The notes beneath the pieces are model-generated. The model searched no databases. It worked only from the letters and a program-made list of their open reading frames with translations, and was not told where the DNA came from. Shown in pieces: positions 7,838 to 14,217 of a DNA stretch of 17,188 nt (position 1 is its first letter; each line of letters opens with the position of its first letter). A program made the translations under genes and the position numbers. This DNA comes from OMOG01 sp041485845 (GTDB taxonomy: Bacteria > Acidobacteriota > Terriglobia > Bryobacterales > Bryobacteraceae): positions 1 through 17,188 of the forward strand of contig JBGPKH010000124.1 in NCBI GenBank assembly GCA_041485845.1, given 5' to 3'.

Positions 7838-7923
7838 GTGTGACCACCATGGTACCTCCGGCGCTTCCTCCGCCGGTGCGGCCAAAGGGGATTACAATCA
7901 GGGTGACTCCGGAGAACCGACTT
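7838..7923. promoter_or_regulatory. Divergent intergenic region, probable back-to-back promoters
   Basis: These 86 bp separate the start of the minus-strand methyltransferase operon from the plus-strand SDR gene and must hold signals for both. A TACAAT (7893-7898) could be a -10 box for the SDR, but I see no convincing -35. GGAG at about 7911-7914 precedes the SDR TTG start by about 8-9 nt. GGAGGT on the minus strand (about 7859-7854) lies ahead of an out-of-frame ATG. No operator is recognisable. Confidence 0.35.
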
Positions 7924-8748
7924 TTGACCTCCATCCGAGACAAGAGCGTTTTGATCACCGGCGCGGGGCGCGGAATCGGAAAGCGTCTGGCGATGGGGTT
8001 CGCCCAGGCCGGCGCGCGGGTCGGCCTGCTGGCGCGCAGCCAGGCCGAGCTCGACCTGGCCAAGCTCGAAATCGAGCAGGCTGGAGGCAACGCCCTCCGC
8101 TTGCGCGCCGACGTGCGTGATTTGGAACAACTGTCGGCCGCCGTGGACCGCATGCGCGTCGTCTTCGGAGGCATCGACGTGCTGATCGCTTCGGCAGGCG
8201 TGCAGGGCCCTATCGGCCCGTTCCTTTCCAGCAAGCCGAAGCCGTGGAACGAGACCATCGAGATTAACCTCATCGGCGCTGTCAATTCGTGCCGCTCGGC
8301 GCTGCCTCCGATGATCGAGAAACGCTCCGGCAAGATCATCCTGATCGTGGGCGGCGGATCGGGCCATGCACGCCCCAATTTCAGCGCGCATGCCGCGTCC
8401 AAAGCGGCCCTGGTGCGCTTTGCCGAGTGCCTGGCGGCCGAGGTGATCGACCACAACGTACAGGTCAACTCGATGTCGCCGGGCAACTGTTACACGCACA
8501 TGACCGATGAGATCCTGCACGCCGGCGAGGAGCGGGCCGGCCGCCGCGAGATCGAGGACGCCGAACAGATCCGCATCACCGGCGGGGTGGCGCCCGAAAA
8601 ACAGATCCACCTCGCGCTGTTTCTGGCCTCGGAGCGGTCCAACCACATCAGCGGAAAGCTGATCCACGTCAGCGACGACTGGAAGCGCTTCGAGAAGGAC
8701 AACATCAGACCCGAGTTGTACACGCTCCGCCGCGTGCAGAAGATCTGA
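7924..8748 (+). CDS. Short-chain dehydrogenase/reductase family protein lacking the catalytic Tyr and Ser
   Basis: About 274 residues, Rossmann fold with TGAGRGIG (12-19) for NAD(P) binding and the structural Asn in INLIG (115). SDRs normally use Ser-Tyr-Lys. Here the YxxxK position reads HAASK: His156 (codon CAT 8389-8391) replaces Tyr, and Lys160 is kept. The position 13 residues earlier, normally Ser, is Gly143 in LIVGGGSG. The NNAG motif is ASAG. The fold and cofactor site look intact but standard reductase chemistry is doubtful. TTG 7924 is chosen because GGAG precedes it and family similarity starts there (TSIRDKSVLITGAG); GTG 7903 is possible, and GTG 7840 would overlap the divergent operon. 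The gene diverges from the ACP/KASIII operon and may belong to the same pathway. Confidence 0.9.
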   Translation: MTSIRDKSVLITGAGRGIGKRLAMGFAQAGARVGLLARSQAELDLAKLEIEQAGGNALRLRADVRDLEQLSAAVDRMRVVFGGIDVLIASAGVQGPIGPFLSSKPKPWNETIEINLIGAVNSCRSALPPMIEKRSGKIILIVGGGSGHARPNFSAHAASKAALVRFAECLAAEVIDHNVQVNSMSPGNCYTHMTDEILHAGEERAGRREIEDAEQIRITGGVAPEKQIHLALFLASERSNHISGKLIHVSDDWKRFEKDNIRPELYTLRRVQKI

Positions 8749-8881
8749 GTGGCTTCTGGCCGGTGGAATCCTCGCATTTCAGCGTCATCTCTGCGGGAGT
8801 TCAGTGGGACAGGCCTCCGGGCGAGTCCGGGCTCCGGCTCCGGTTCAACACCACCTGGATCGGGAAGGACGACCTCGGTTT
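8749..8881. other. Gene-free stretch between convergent SDR and aquaporin remnant
   Basis: No credible coding sequence. The region contains the diverged palindromic repeat at 8807-8828. On the minus strand, the four residues AFGL appear just past the aquaporin fragment in a different frame and could be further decayed aquaporin sequence, but this is too short to rely on. No T-rich terminator is visible after the SDR gene. Confidence 0.5.
8807..8828. repeat. Diverged copy of a 22-bp palindromic repeat
   Basis: The 22 bases differ at only three positions from the perfect palindrome at 9334-9355 read in reverse complement; the first 12 bases (GGACAGGCCTCC) are identical. The second arm has drifted, so the hairpin is imperfect. 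It sits about 60 bp after the SDR stop codon. Confidence 0.6.
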
Positions 8882-9013
8882 TCAACCCGAAGGCCCAACA
8901 ATCCGAATAACCACCCCGGGAAACGCGGCCGCCAGAACGGCGCTGCCGCACCCCCCGAAAACCAACCAAAAGGTCCCGCCATACTCAGCCGCGACTTTTG
9001 GTTTGAGAGACAT
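8882..9013 (-). pseudogene. aqpZ: Aquaporin Z N-terminal remnant
   Basis: A 43-codon reading frame on the minus strand starts MSLKPKVAAEYGGTFWLVFG and continues GCGSAVLAAAFPG, which closely matches the first transmembrane helix of AqpZ (GTFWLVFGGCGSAVLAA). It then ends at TGA 8884-8882; a full AqpZ has about 230-250 residues and six helices plus two NPA motifs, none of which is present. The expression signals survive: AAGGAG (9027-9022) sits 8 nt before the ATG and a TATACT -10-like box (9041-9036) lies further upstream. It begins 48 bp after the ABC-F stop. It is best read as a 3'-deleted gene; a functional single-helix peptide is possible but unlikely. Confidence 0.82.
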
Positions 9014-9061
9014 CCCTTACGCTCCTTGGTCCGACAGTATATCTCAGGGCCGCCGGCGCGA

Positions 9062-10855
9062 TCACTGCCGCTTGGCTTCCAACTCCGCCCACCGCGCATA
9101 CAGCACTTCCACGCGGGCTTCCGCCGCTTGCAGTTTCTGGTAGCAGACCTGCAAACGCGGGCCGTCCGAAACCACGTCCGGCGATTGCATTTCGCCGCGG
9201 ATCGATTCCAACTCCCGCTCGGCATCCAGGATGCGCGCTTCCATCTGTTCCCATTCGCGGGCATCCAGGTAGGAGAGCTTCTTTTTCGCGGGGGCGTTGC
9301 GCGCGGGAGGGGGCGCGGTTTCTTTTTCGGGCTGGACAGGCCGGGAGGCCTGTCCTACTTCCCACTGCCAGTAGTCGGCGTAGAGTTGCGCGCCGCCGCG
9401 GCCGTCCAGTCCCAGGACCGCAGTGGACACACGATCGAGCAGGTAGCGGTCGTGTGTCACCAGCACGACCGCGCCGGGAAAATCGTTGATGCTCTCCTCC
9501 AGCACTTCGAGCGTGGGGATATCGAGGTCGTTGGTGGGCTCGTCGAGCAGAAGCAGATCCGCCGGTTGCAGCATGAGCCGCGCGATCAGCACCCGCGCCT
9601 GCTCGCCGCCGGAGAGGCTGGAGATCGGACGGTCGAGTTGACCCGCGTCGAACAGGAAGCGTTTGGCCCAGCCGGCCACGTGGATGGGACGATCGCGGTA
9701 GATCACGTGATCGCCGTGCGCCCCCAAGCCCTGGCGCAGCGTGTGGCTCTGGTCGAGTTGCTCTCGCGCCTGGTCGAAGTACACCATCCGCAGGTTCGCG
9801 GCCGGTTCCACACGGCCCCCATCCGGCGCCAGTTCACCGGCCAGAACGCGCAAGAGTGTAGTCTTGCCGGTTCCGTTCCGTCCGAGCAGCCCCAGGCGCG
9901 TGCCGGGCGCCAGAACGAAGCTGAGATCGCGAAACAGGGTGCGCCCGCCGAGCTCTTTGGCGATGCCCTCCACCGAGACGAGACGTTTGGTGCGGCGGCC
10001 GGCAGCCGTGAAATCGATCTGCGCCACGCCTTTCGCCGCGCGCGATTCCAGGTCCGACAATTCCCGCATCAGGCGGCCAGCCTCGCCGATGCGCGCGCGC
10101 GATTTGCCCGTACGCGCCTTGGGGCCGCGACGCAGCCATTCCACCTCGCGCCGCACTTTGTTGGCCAGCGACTCCTGGCGGCTGGATTGCCCCAGTAGAA
10201 ATTCTTCCTTCTTCTCCAGGAACTGGCTGTAGCCGCCCTCCACGCGAAAGATGCCCTCGGGATAGATGCGTCCCATCTCAGCCATGTCGTTGACCACGTT
10301 GTCCAGAAAGTAGCGGTCGTGACTTACCACCACGCTGGCGAACGGCGACGAGGCGAGCAGTTTTTCCAGCCACAGAATTCCTTCCAGGTCGAGATGATTG
10401 GTGGGCTCGTCGAGAAACAGCAGGTCGGGTTGGATCGCCAGTTCGCGGGCGATGGCCAAGCGGCGTTTCCAACCTCCCGAGAGCGTTTCCGTGCGCACCG
10501 AGCCGTCGCTGAAACCGGCGCGTCCCAGCGTCAGGTTGATGCGCGCGGCGCGCTCCATGTCATCCAAACGCTCGTGGGCGATTGCGCCGGCGACGATTTC
10601 CGCGGCGGTGTGGCTCTCGGGGAATTCCGCCTGCTGCGGAACGTACCCGATGCGCATGTTGCGGCGCACCGAGATGGAGCCCGAATCCGGCTCCAAGCGT
10701 CCGGAGAGAATCAGCAACAACGTCGACTTTCCCGAGCCGTTGGCGCCGATGAGCCCCAGCCGCTCGCCTTCGGAAATGCCCAGCGAGATGTTCTCGAACA
10801 GCATGCGCGAGCCGAAGCTCTTGGAAAGAGAGGCACAGCTTTCGAGGAGAGCCAT
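9062..10855 (-). CDS. uup: ABC-F family ATPase, Uup-like
   Basis: A 597-residue soluble protein with two ATP-binding cassettes and no membrane segment, the layout of ABC-F ribosome-associated ATPases. Cassette 1: Walker A GANGSGKST (37-45), signature LSGGWKRR (125-132), Walker B DLLFLDEP (144-151). Cassette 2: Walker A GRNGTGKTT (about 325-333), signature LSGGEQ (414-419), Walker B DLLLLDEP (433-440). The linker (about 215-280) is charged and helical with LRRGPKARTGKSRARI, and a C-terminal coiled coil (about 527-597) follows. LSGGW in cassette 1, the RRGPKART linker and the C-terminal coil point to the Uup subfamily (linked to replication and ribosome functions) rather than EttA or antibiotic-resistance types. 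The segment GQASRPVQ (about 501-508) is encoded by a palindromic repeat. Confidence 0.94.
   Translation of the reverse strand: MALLESCASLSKSFGSRMLFENISLGISEGERLGLIGANGSGKSTLLLILSGRLEPDSGSISVRRNMRIGYVPQQAEFPESHTAAEIVAGAIAHERLDDMERAARINLTLGRAGFSDGSVRTETLSGGWKRRLAIARELAIQPDLLFLDEPTNHLDLEGILWLEKLLASSPFASVVVSHDRYFLDNVVNDMAEMGRIYPEGIFRVEGGYSQFLEKKEEFLLGQSSRQESLANKVRREVEWLRRGPKARTGKSRARIGEAGRLMRELSDLESRAAKGVAQIDFTAAGRRTKRLVSVEGIAKELGGRTLFRDLSFVLAPGTRLGLLGRNGTGKTTLLRVLAGELAPDGGRVEPAANLRMVYFDQAREQLDQSHTLRQGLGAHGDHVIYRDRPIHVAGWAKRFLFDAGQLDRPISSLSGGEQARVLIARLMLQPADLLLLDEPTNDLDIPTLEVLEESINDFPGAVVLVTHDRYLLDRVSTAVLGLDGRGGAQLYADYWQWEVGQASRPVQPEKETAPPPARNAPAKKKLSYLDAREWEQMEARILDAERELESIRGEMQSPDVVSDGPRLQVCYQKLQAAEARVEVLYARWAELEAKRQ
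9334..9355. repeat. 22-bp perfect palindromic repeat inside the ABC-F gene
   Basis: GGACAGGCC (9334-9342) and GGCCTGTCC (9347-9355) form a perfect 9-bp stem around GGGA. The element lies in frame in the region linking cassette 2 to the C-terminal coiled coil of the ABC-F protein. A second, diverged copy lies at 8807-8828. Similar GGACAGGC...GCCTGTCC elements are, as I recall, common in Solibacter-type genomes; that needs a genome count. Confidence 0.7.
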
Positions 10856-11206
10856 GTAGGATCCAGGGCCTGTGTTGGCCTTTACTCTTTAGCGCAGTGC
10901 CTCCAGCGGATCCAGCCGCGCCGCTTTCACCGCGGGCCACACGCCGAAAAACACGCCCACCGCCACTCGCGTCTCATCCAGCGGGCTTTCCAGGTTCAGT
11001 CCGCTGCCCGGCTTAGGCCTTCCGGACAATGCGAATCCGTTGCGCGGAGCGTACATACGGTCGAACGCGGTCACCGGGATGCAGACCGGCTTGTCCTGGT
11101 CGCGGCCGAATGCGGGCCCGGAATTGATGCCGGAAGCGGAAAGGTCCCGGCCCGGATTGAGCCATCTATATTCAGGATAACGTAAGATGAAGGTTCGGCT
11201 TCACGA
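10856..11206. other. Stretch without intact genes between ABC-F and membrane protein
   Basis: These 351 bp hold the MacB-like permease remnant on the minus strand. The rest is about 33 bp ahead of the ABC-F start, presumably with its promoter or leader, and about 30 bp ahead of the plus-strand membrane protein gene. A TATATT at 11167-11172 could be a -10 element for the latter, but there is no matching -35. No RNA gene was recognised. Confidence 0.45.
10889..11175 (-). pseudogene. Remnant of a MacB-like FtsX-domain ABC permease, internally deleted
   Basis: A minus-strand frame without a credible start ends at TAA 10891-10889. Its last ~28 residues, TRVAVGVFFGVWPAVKAARL then DPLEALR, are the conserved C-terminus of MacB/FtsX-type permeases. 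Upstream, GPAFGRDQDKPVCIPVTAFD followed by RMYAPRNGFALSG resembles the periplasmic domain of the same family (FG.sQDn.v.IP.t.f...yg.r). In an intact permease these blocks are separated by roughly 150-200 residues including several membrane helices; here only about 25 lie between them. So the piece looks like a permease decayed by internal deletion and loss of its 5' part. The C-terminal match is strong, the periplasmic match moderate, and the 5' boundary approximate. Confidence 0.7.
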
Positions 11207-11620
11207 ATGCCAATTCTCCGCCTCGCTTATGCTACGCAGTTCCTGCTCGCTTTGATCGCGGTTTTCTTGCTGTGGAGCCAGGTCGGCGGCCAGAGCCACC
11301 TCGACCTGATGCCCTGGTACCTGAAACTCGGGCTTGGCGCGGGAGCGGCCTTGACCGCCGTCAAGGCCACGGTGGCCGCCGTTTCCCACGACCATACCTG
11401 GAACGGAGCGACCCTGAAATGGTTCGGCATGACCCTCGCGCTCCTGATCGGCTGCGGTCTGGCGACGTACTATTACCACGTTTACGGCGAGACCGACGAA
11501 GGAGATGAACAGGACACCCAGACCTCGTCGATTACGGTTCCGCCAGGTTACAGAGGCGCCGCGGCAACCGGCGCCGGCGCGGCTCCCTTTCGTTTTTTCG
11601 CCGGCGAGGAAGCGAGCTAA
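11207..11620 (+). CDS. Small three-helix inner-membrane protein of unknown function
   Basis: A 137-residue protein with three predicted transmembrane helices: about 5-27 (YATQFLLALIAVFLLW), 35-59 (YLKLGLGAGAALTAVKATVA) and 70-90 (KWFGMTLALLIGCGLATYYY). An acidic stretch (GETDEGDEQD, about 92-101) and a Gly/Ala-rich soluble tail follow. I do not recognise a family. Only a weak AAGG precedes ATG 11207, at a long distance. A small coiled-coil gene follows after 25 bp in the same direction and the pair is likely co-transcribed. Codon pattern and hydrophobicity support it as a real gene. Confidence 0.72.
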   Translation: MPILRLAYATQFLLALIAVFLLWSQVGGQSHLDLMPWYLKLGLGAGAALTAVKATVAAVSHDHTWNGATLKWFGMTLALLIGCGLATYYYHVYGETDEGDEQDTQTSSITVPPGYRGAAATGAGAAPFRFFAGEEAS

Positions 11621-11645
11621 AATAGAGGACGAGTTGGAACCAGGG

Positions 11646-11990
11646 ATGGATCACGAGCTGAGAACGTATTTGGAAGCGATGGAGAAGCGGATCACGGATC
11701 GGATGCGCAAGGTGGAAACCGGTCTGCTGGATGGGTCGATTGTGACCAACGGCACCGTCGATCGGCATTCTTATAGCCTCCGGGAGCACGAACAGTGGCT
11801 GCAAGATCATACCCGCGCCATCGCGCAGCATCGGGAGTGGCTCCAGCAGCACGAAGCGGTCATGCACGAGATTGACCGCACAAATCAGCAGATTGACCGC
11901 AAGTTAGATCGGCTTGCGGAGCTGATTCTCCGGGGCCGCGGGTCGAATGGCGGGAGCGCGCCCTCGGCCGAGCCTGAAACCGGGCTCTGA
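11646..11990 (+). CDS. Small coiled-coil protein of unknown function
   Basis: A 114-residue hydrophilic, mostly helical protein beginning MDHELRTYLEAMEKRITDRM, with later heptad-like blocks (REHEQWLQDHTRAIAQHREW, EIDRTNQQIDRKLDRLAELI) and a Gly/Ser/Glu-rich tail. ATG 11646 is preferred over an in-frame start at 11505, which would lie inside the membrane-protein gene and add a Pro/Arg-rich shadow sequence. It shares a charged coiled-coil nature and identical length with the protein at 3931-4275, but I see no convincing alignment. No catalytic motif is present. It ends 9 bp from the convergent glycosyltransferase operon. Confidence 0.72.
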   Translation: MDHELRTYLEAMEKRITDRMRKVETGLLDGSIVTNGTVDRHSYSLREHEQWLQDHTRAIAQHREWLQQHEAVMHEIDRTNQQIDRKLDRLAELILRGRGSNGGSAPSAEPETGL

Positions 11991-11999
11991 CCTCCAGCG

Positions 12000-13082
12000 T
12001 CACCGTTTCGCAATCCTTGTCAGCAACTCCTCATACGCCCCGGTCACCGCGTCCCACGAATACCGTTCACGGATTCGGTCCATCGCTTTGCGCCGCAACT
12101 CCGCCCGCTGCTCCTCGCTCATGTCCAGCACCAGCCGCATCTTCGCCACCAGTTCCGCGGGCTCGAACGGAATGCCCGAGTCTCCCGCCACCTCCGCGTT
12201 CTCCGGCGTGTTGCGGTACAGGGCCAGCGCGCCGCGGCCCATCGCCTCGATGAGCGCGGGGTGTGTGCCGCCGACCTCGGTGGCGTGAATGTATGCGAAA
12301 CAATGCGACCCGAGCTGCCGATACCCCTCGCCATAGATCGCTCCGGGCATCGCCACGCGCGGATCCCAACTGACTCGCAGTTTCCGGATGTACTCGCGCG
12401 CATAAGGAGCGTCGCCAATTAGAGCCAGCTTGAGCGGAGTCTCGAGTTGTTCGAACGCCTCCAGCACGTCGAGCGGATGATTCTCGGGCTCCAGGCGGCT
12501 CACGTAGAGAAAATACCGGCCGGGTTCGAGGTCCAGCTTCGCCAGCTCGCCCGAGCCCGCTACCTTGCCCACTTCCGCGCCGTACGGAATGAACGTGCTC
12601 GGCTTGCCGTAGCGCTGGCGATAGTAAGCCTGGATGGTCAGGGCGTCGGTGATCATGACAGTCGGCAGGAAGGTCGACAGCCATTCGGAGACCAGGTACC
12701 ACGCCTTGGCCAGCCGGTTCCACTTCTTGCGCCGGCGTTCGATGCCGTCGACGTTCAGCGCCACCGGCATGCCGAGGACGCGCGGCAGAATCGTGAAGAC
12801 GGCGTTGGCGCCGTTGCAATAGAGCGCCACATCGGCGCGGCGCCACAGCAGGTGCAGGGTGGAGAAGAAGGTGTGCGCCAGCGTGTCGAAGTACTTGTGG
12901 CGGATGGTGGGGAGATATTGCAGACGGACACCGCGGTATTCCGGTGGCTGGAAGCGCTCCCGGCAGTAGACCGTCACGCGGTGGCCGCGCGCCGCCAGGC
13001 GGGTCGACAACTCTTCGGCGAAAGTTTCGAAGCCTCCGTAGTTAGCGGGTATGCCGCGGGTGCCTAGGAGCGCGATACGCAT
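12000..13082 (-). CDS. Glycosyltransferase family 4 with DUF1972 N-terminus
   Basis: A 360-residue GT-B enzyme. The opening MRIALLGTRGIPANYGGFET is the signature of the DUF1972 N-terminal domain found in rhamnosyltransferase-like GT4 proteins of polysaccharide clusters. The C-terminal half holds the nucleotide-sugar region (YFLYVSRLEPENHPLDVLEA) and the acidic motif HATEVGGTHPALIEAMGRG, where GT4 enzymes typically bind the donor. It transfers a sugar from a nucleotide donor to a glycan or lipid-linked acceptor on the cytoplasmic side; donor and acceptor are unknown. It is the last gene of the five-gene glycosyltransferase operon, 20 bp after the preceding stop. A hairpin overlaps its start. 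Confidence 0.93.
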   Translation of the reverse strand: MRIALLGTRGIPANYGGFETFAEELSTRLAARGHRVTVYCRERFQPPEYRGVRLQYLPTIRHKYFDTLAHTFFSTLHLLWRRADVALYCNGANAVFTILPRVLGMPVALNVDGIERRRKKWNRLAKAWYLVSEWLSTFLPTVMITDALTIQAYYRQRYGKPSTFIPYGAEVGKVAGSGELAKLDLEPGRYFLYVSRLEPENHPLDVLEAFEQLETPLKLALIGDAPYAREYIRKLRVSWDPRVAMPGAIYGEGYRQLGSHCFAYIHATEVGGTHPALIEAMGRGALALYRNTPENAEVAGDSGIPFEPAELVAKMRLVLDMSEEQRAELRRKAMDRIRERYSWDAVTGAYEELLTRIAKR

Positions 13083-13101
13083 GGGGCGGGGCTATCCCCA
13101 T
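13081..13101 (-). promoter_or_regulatory. Hairpin covering the GT4 translation start
   Basis: In the short gap before the GT4 gene, ATGGGG (13081-13086 plus) can pair with CCCCAT (13096-13101), burying part of the start codon. A competing stem, GGGG (13088-13091) with CCCC (13096-13099) and loop CTAT, uses the same CCCC. The only purine-rich stretch available as a ribosome-binding site is part of these stems. A control role, such as coupling to translation of the upstream gene, is inference. Confidence 0.3.
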
Positions 13102-13102
13102 C

Positions 13103-14173
13103 TTACGTCCTGGCAGTTTCGGATCGCGAACGGAGACGCGCCATCTTTTTGGGCGCCGGCTTGCTCACCTTGGGGGTCCGCTTGCTCACCGGCGCGTACT
13201 GGAACCAGCTCGCCATGTACTCGTGATCCACGCGCCGGCTGGCTTGAATCAGGCGGCGCTTCGCCCACACCCGCTTCAGGTTCCGCGCCAGGAACCAGAA
13301 GGCCTTGAGCGAGGTGTGCTCCCAGAGCAGGCAGCACATCACTACCATCACGTCGCGCGTGGTAATCGAGAACCAGTTGCGCCGGTAGAGATTCGGTGAG
13401 ATGTTCTTGATGCGCATCAGGAAGCGGTTCTTCACCGAGTGCATGTTGATCTCGGGCGGCAGCGCGCGCCGGTTGCCGGGCAGAACCTTGCGCACGTGAT
13501 AGCCGCGCGCGTAAGGAGCGTACAGGCACTTCCAGCCCATCAACTGCGCGCGCCAGGCGACGTCGGCGTCTTCCCGGTACACGAAGAAATCGGAATCGAA
13601 GAACTCGCCGTCGAGCGAAATGTCCTCGATCATCGCGCGGCGGTACAGGGCGGCGGCGGCGGTGGCGCCGAAAACATACTCATATTGCAGATAATGGCCG
13701 TTGTCCACTTCCTGGCTGCCGCGGTCCAGGTGCCGCAGCATGGGGTTGAAGTAGATGCCGGTGGAATCCACTACGGGCTTTTCGGGGATCTCGAAGTGCG
13801 CCGTCATGGTGAGCAGCTTCCCGCACACCGTTCCGATCCGCGAATCGAACTGGCCGGCATCCACCAGGGCTTGAATGAAATTCGGCAGAAGGAGGACATC
13901 GGGATTCAGCGTCAGCACCCACTCCCCGGCAGAGAGCTTGATCGCCTGGTTCTGCGCCGCGGCAAACCCGACGTTGTCGTCGTTGTAGTAGACCTGGCAG
14001 CGATCTTCGAACTGCTCCAGGATATCGATGGTGCCGTCGGTCGATGCGTTATCGATGACGATGATCTCTTTGAGCCGATACCTTTGGGCCAGCACCGATT
14101 CGAGGCAGCGCTTAATGAAACGGCCGCTGTTGTAGGTGACTATCGTGACGGTGACAAAGTCGTTTTGCGCCAT
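13103..14173 (-). CDS. Glycosyltransferase family 2, rhamnosyltransferase (WbbL) type
   Basis: A 356-residue GT-A enzyme. It begins with VTIVTYNSGRFI, followed by IVIDNASTDGT (about 38-48), NVGFAAAQNQAI (about 67-78) and the metal/nucleotide motif LNPDV (89-93). Downstream, YREDADVAWR and the YHVRK segment fit WbbL-like rhamnosyltransferases. A very basic tail (SKRTPKVSKPAPKKMARLRS) ends the protein and may associate with membrane phospholipid. ATG 14173 is chosen because family similarity starts there; the longer frame to 14401 overlaps the upstream gene and is unlike any GT. It lies 44 bp after the preceding glycosyltransferase gene and 20 bp before the GT4. Confidence 0.92.
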   Translation of the reverse strand: MAQNDFVTVTIVTYNSGRFIKRCLESVLAQRYRLKEIIVIDNASTDGTIDILEQFEDRCQVYYNDDNVGFAAAQNQAIKLSAGEWVLTLNPDVLLLPNFIQALVDAGQFDSRIGTVCGKLLTMTAHFEIPEKPVVDSTGIYFNPMLRHLDRGSQEVDNGHYLQYEYVFGATAAAALYRRAMIEDISLDGEFFDSDFFVYREDADVAWRAQLMGWKCLYAPYARGYHVRKVLPGNRRALPPEINMHSVKNRFLMRIKNISPNLYRRNWFSITTRDVMVVMCCLLWEHTSLKAFWFLARNLKRVWAKRRLIQASRRVDHEYMASWFQYAPVSKRTPKVSKPAPKKMARLRSRSETART

Positions 14174-14217
14174 GAACGAGAACCTGAGAGTCCCAACTTT
14201 CTGTACATTCGAGCACC

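Noticed and set aside
7278..8486. 402-codon minus-strand frame spanning the SDR and methyltransferase genes
   Set aside because: It is antisense to the SDR and then out of frame with the methyltransferase; no domain is recognisable. Only its internal ATG 7850 with GGAGGT was kept as a finding.
8763..9143. 126-codon plus-strand frame after the SDR gene
   Set aside because: No recognisable protein features, and it runs antisense through the aquaporin remnant and the end of the ABC-F gene.
8804..10198. 464-codon open frame on the plus strand opposite the ABC-F gene
   Set aside because: Antisense shadow in GC-rich DNA: Arg/Gln/His/Pro-rich composition, no family resemblance, while the opposite strand encodes a complete ABC-F protein.
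11969..11990. GAGCC/GGCTC hairpin at the end of the coiled-coil gene, possible terminator
   Set aside because: Stem of only 5 bp, within coding sequence, no T-run.
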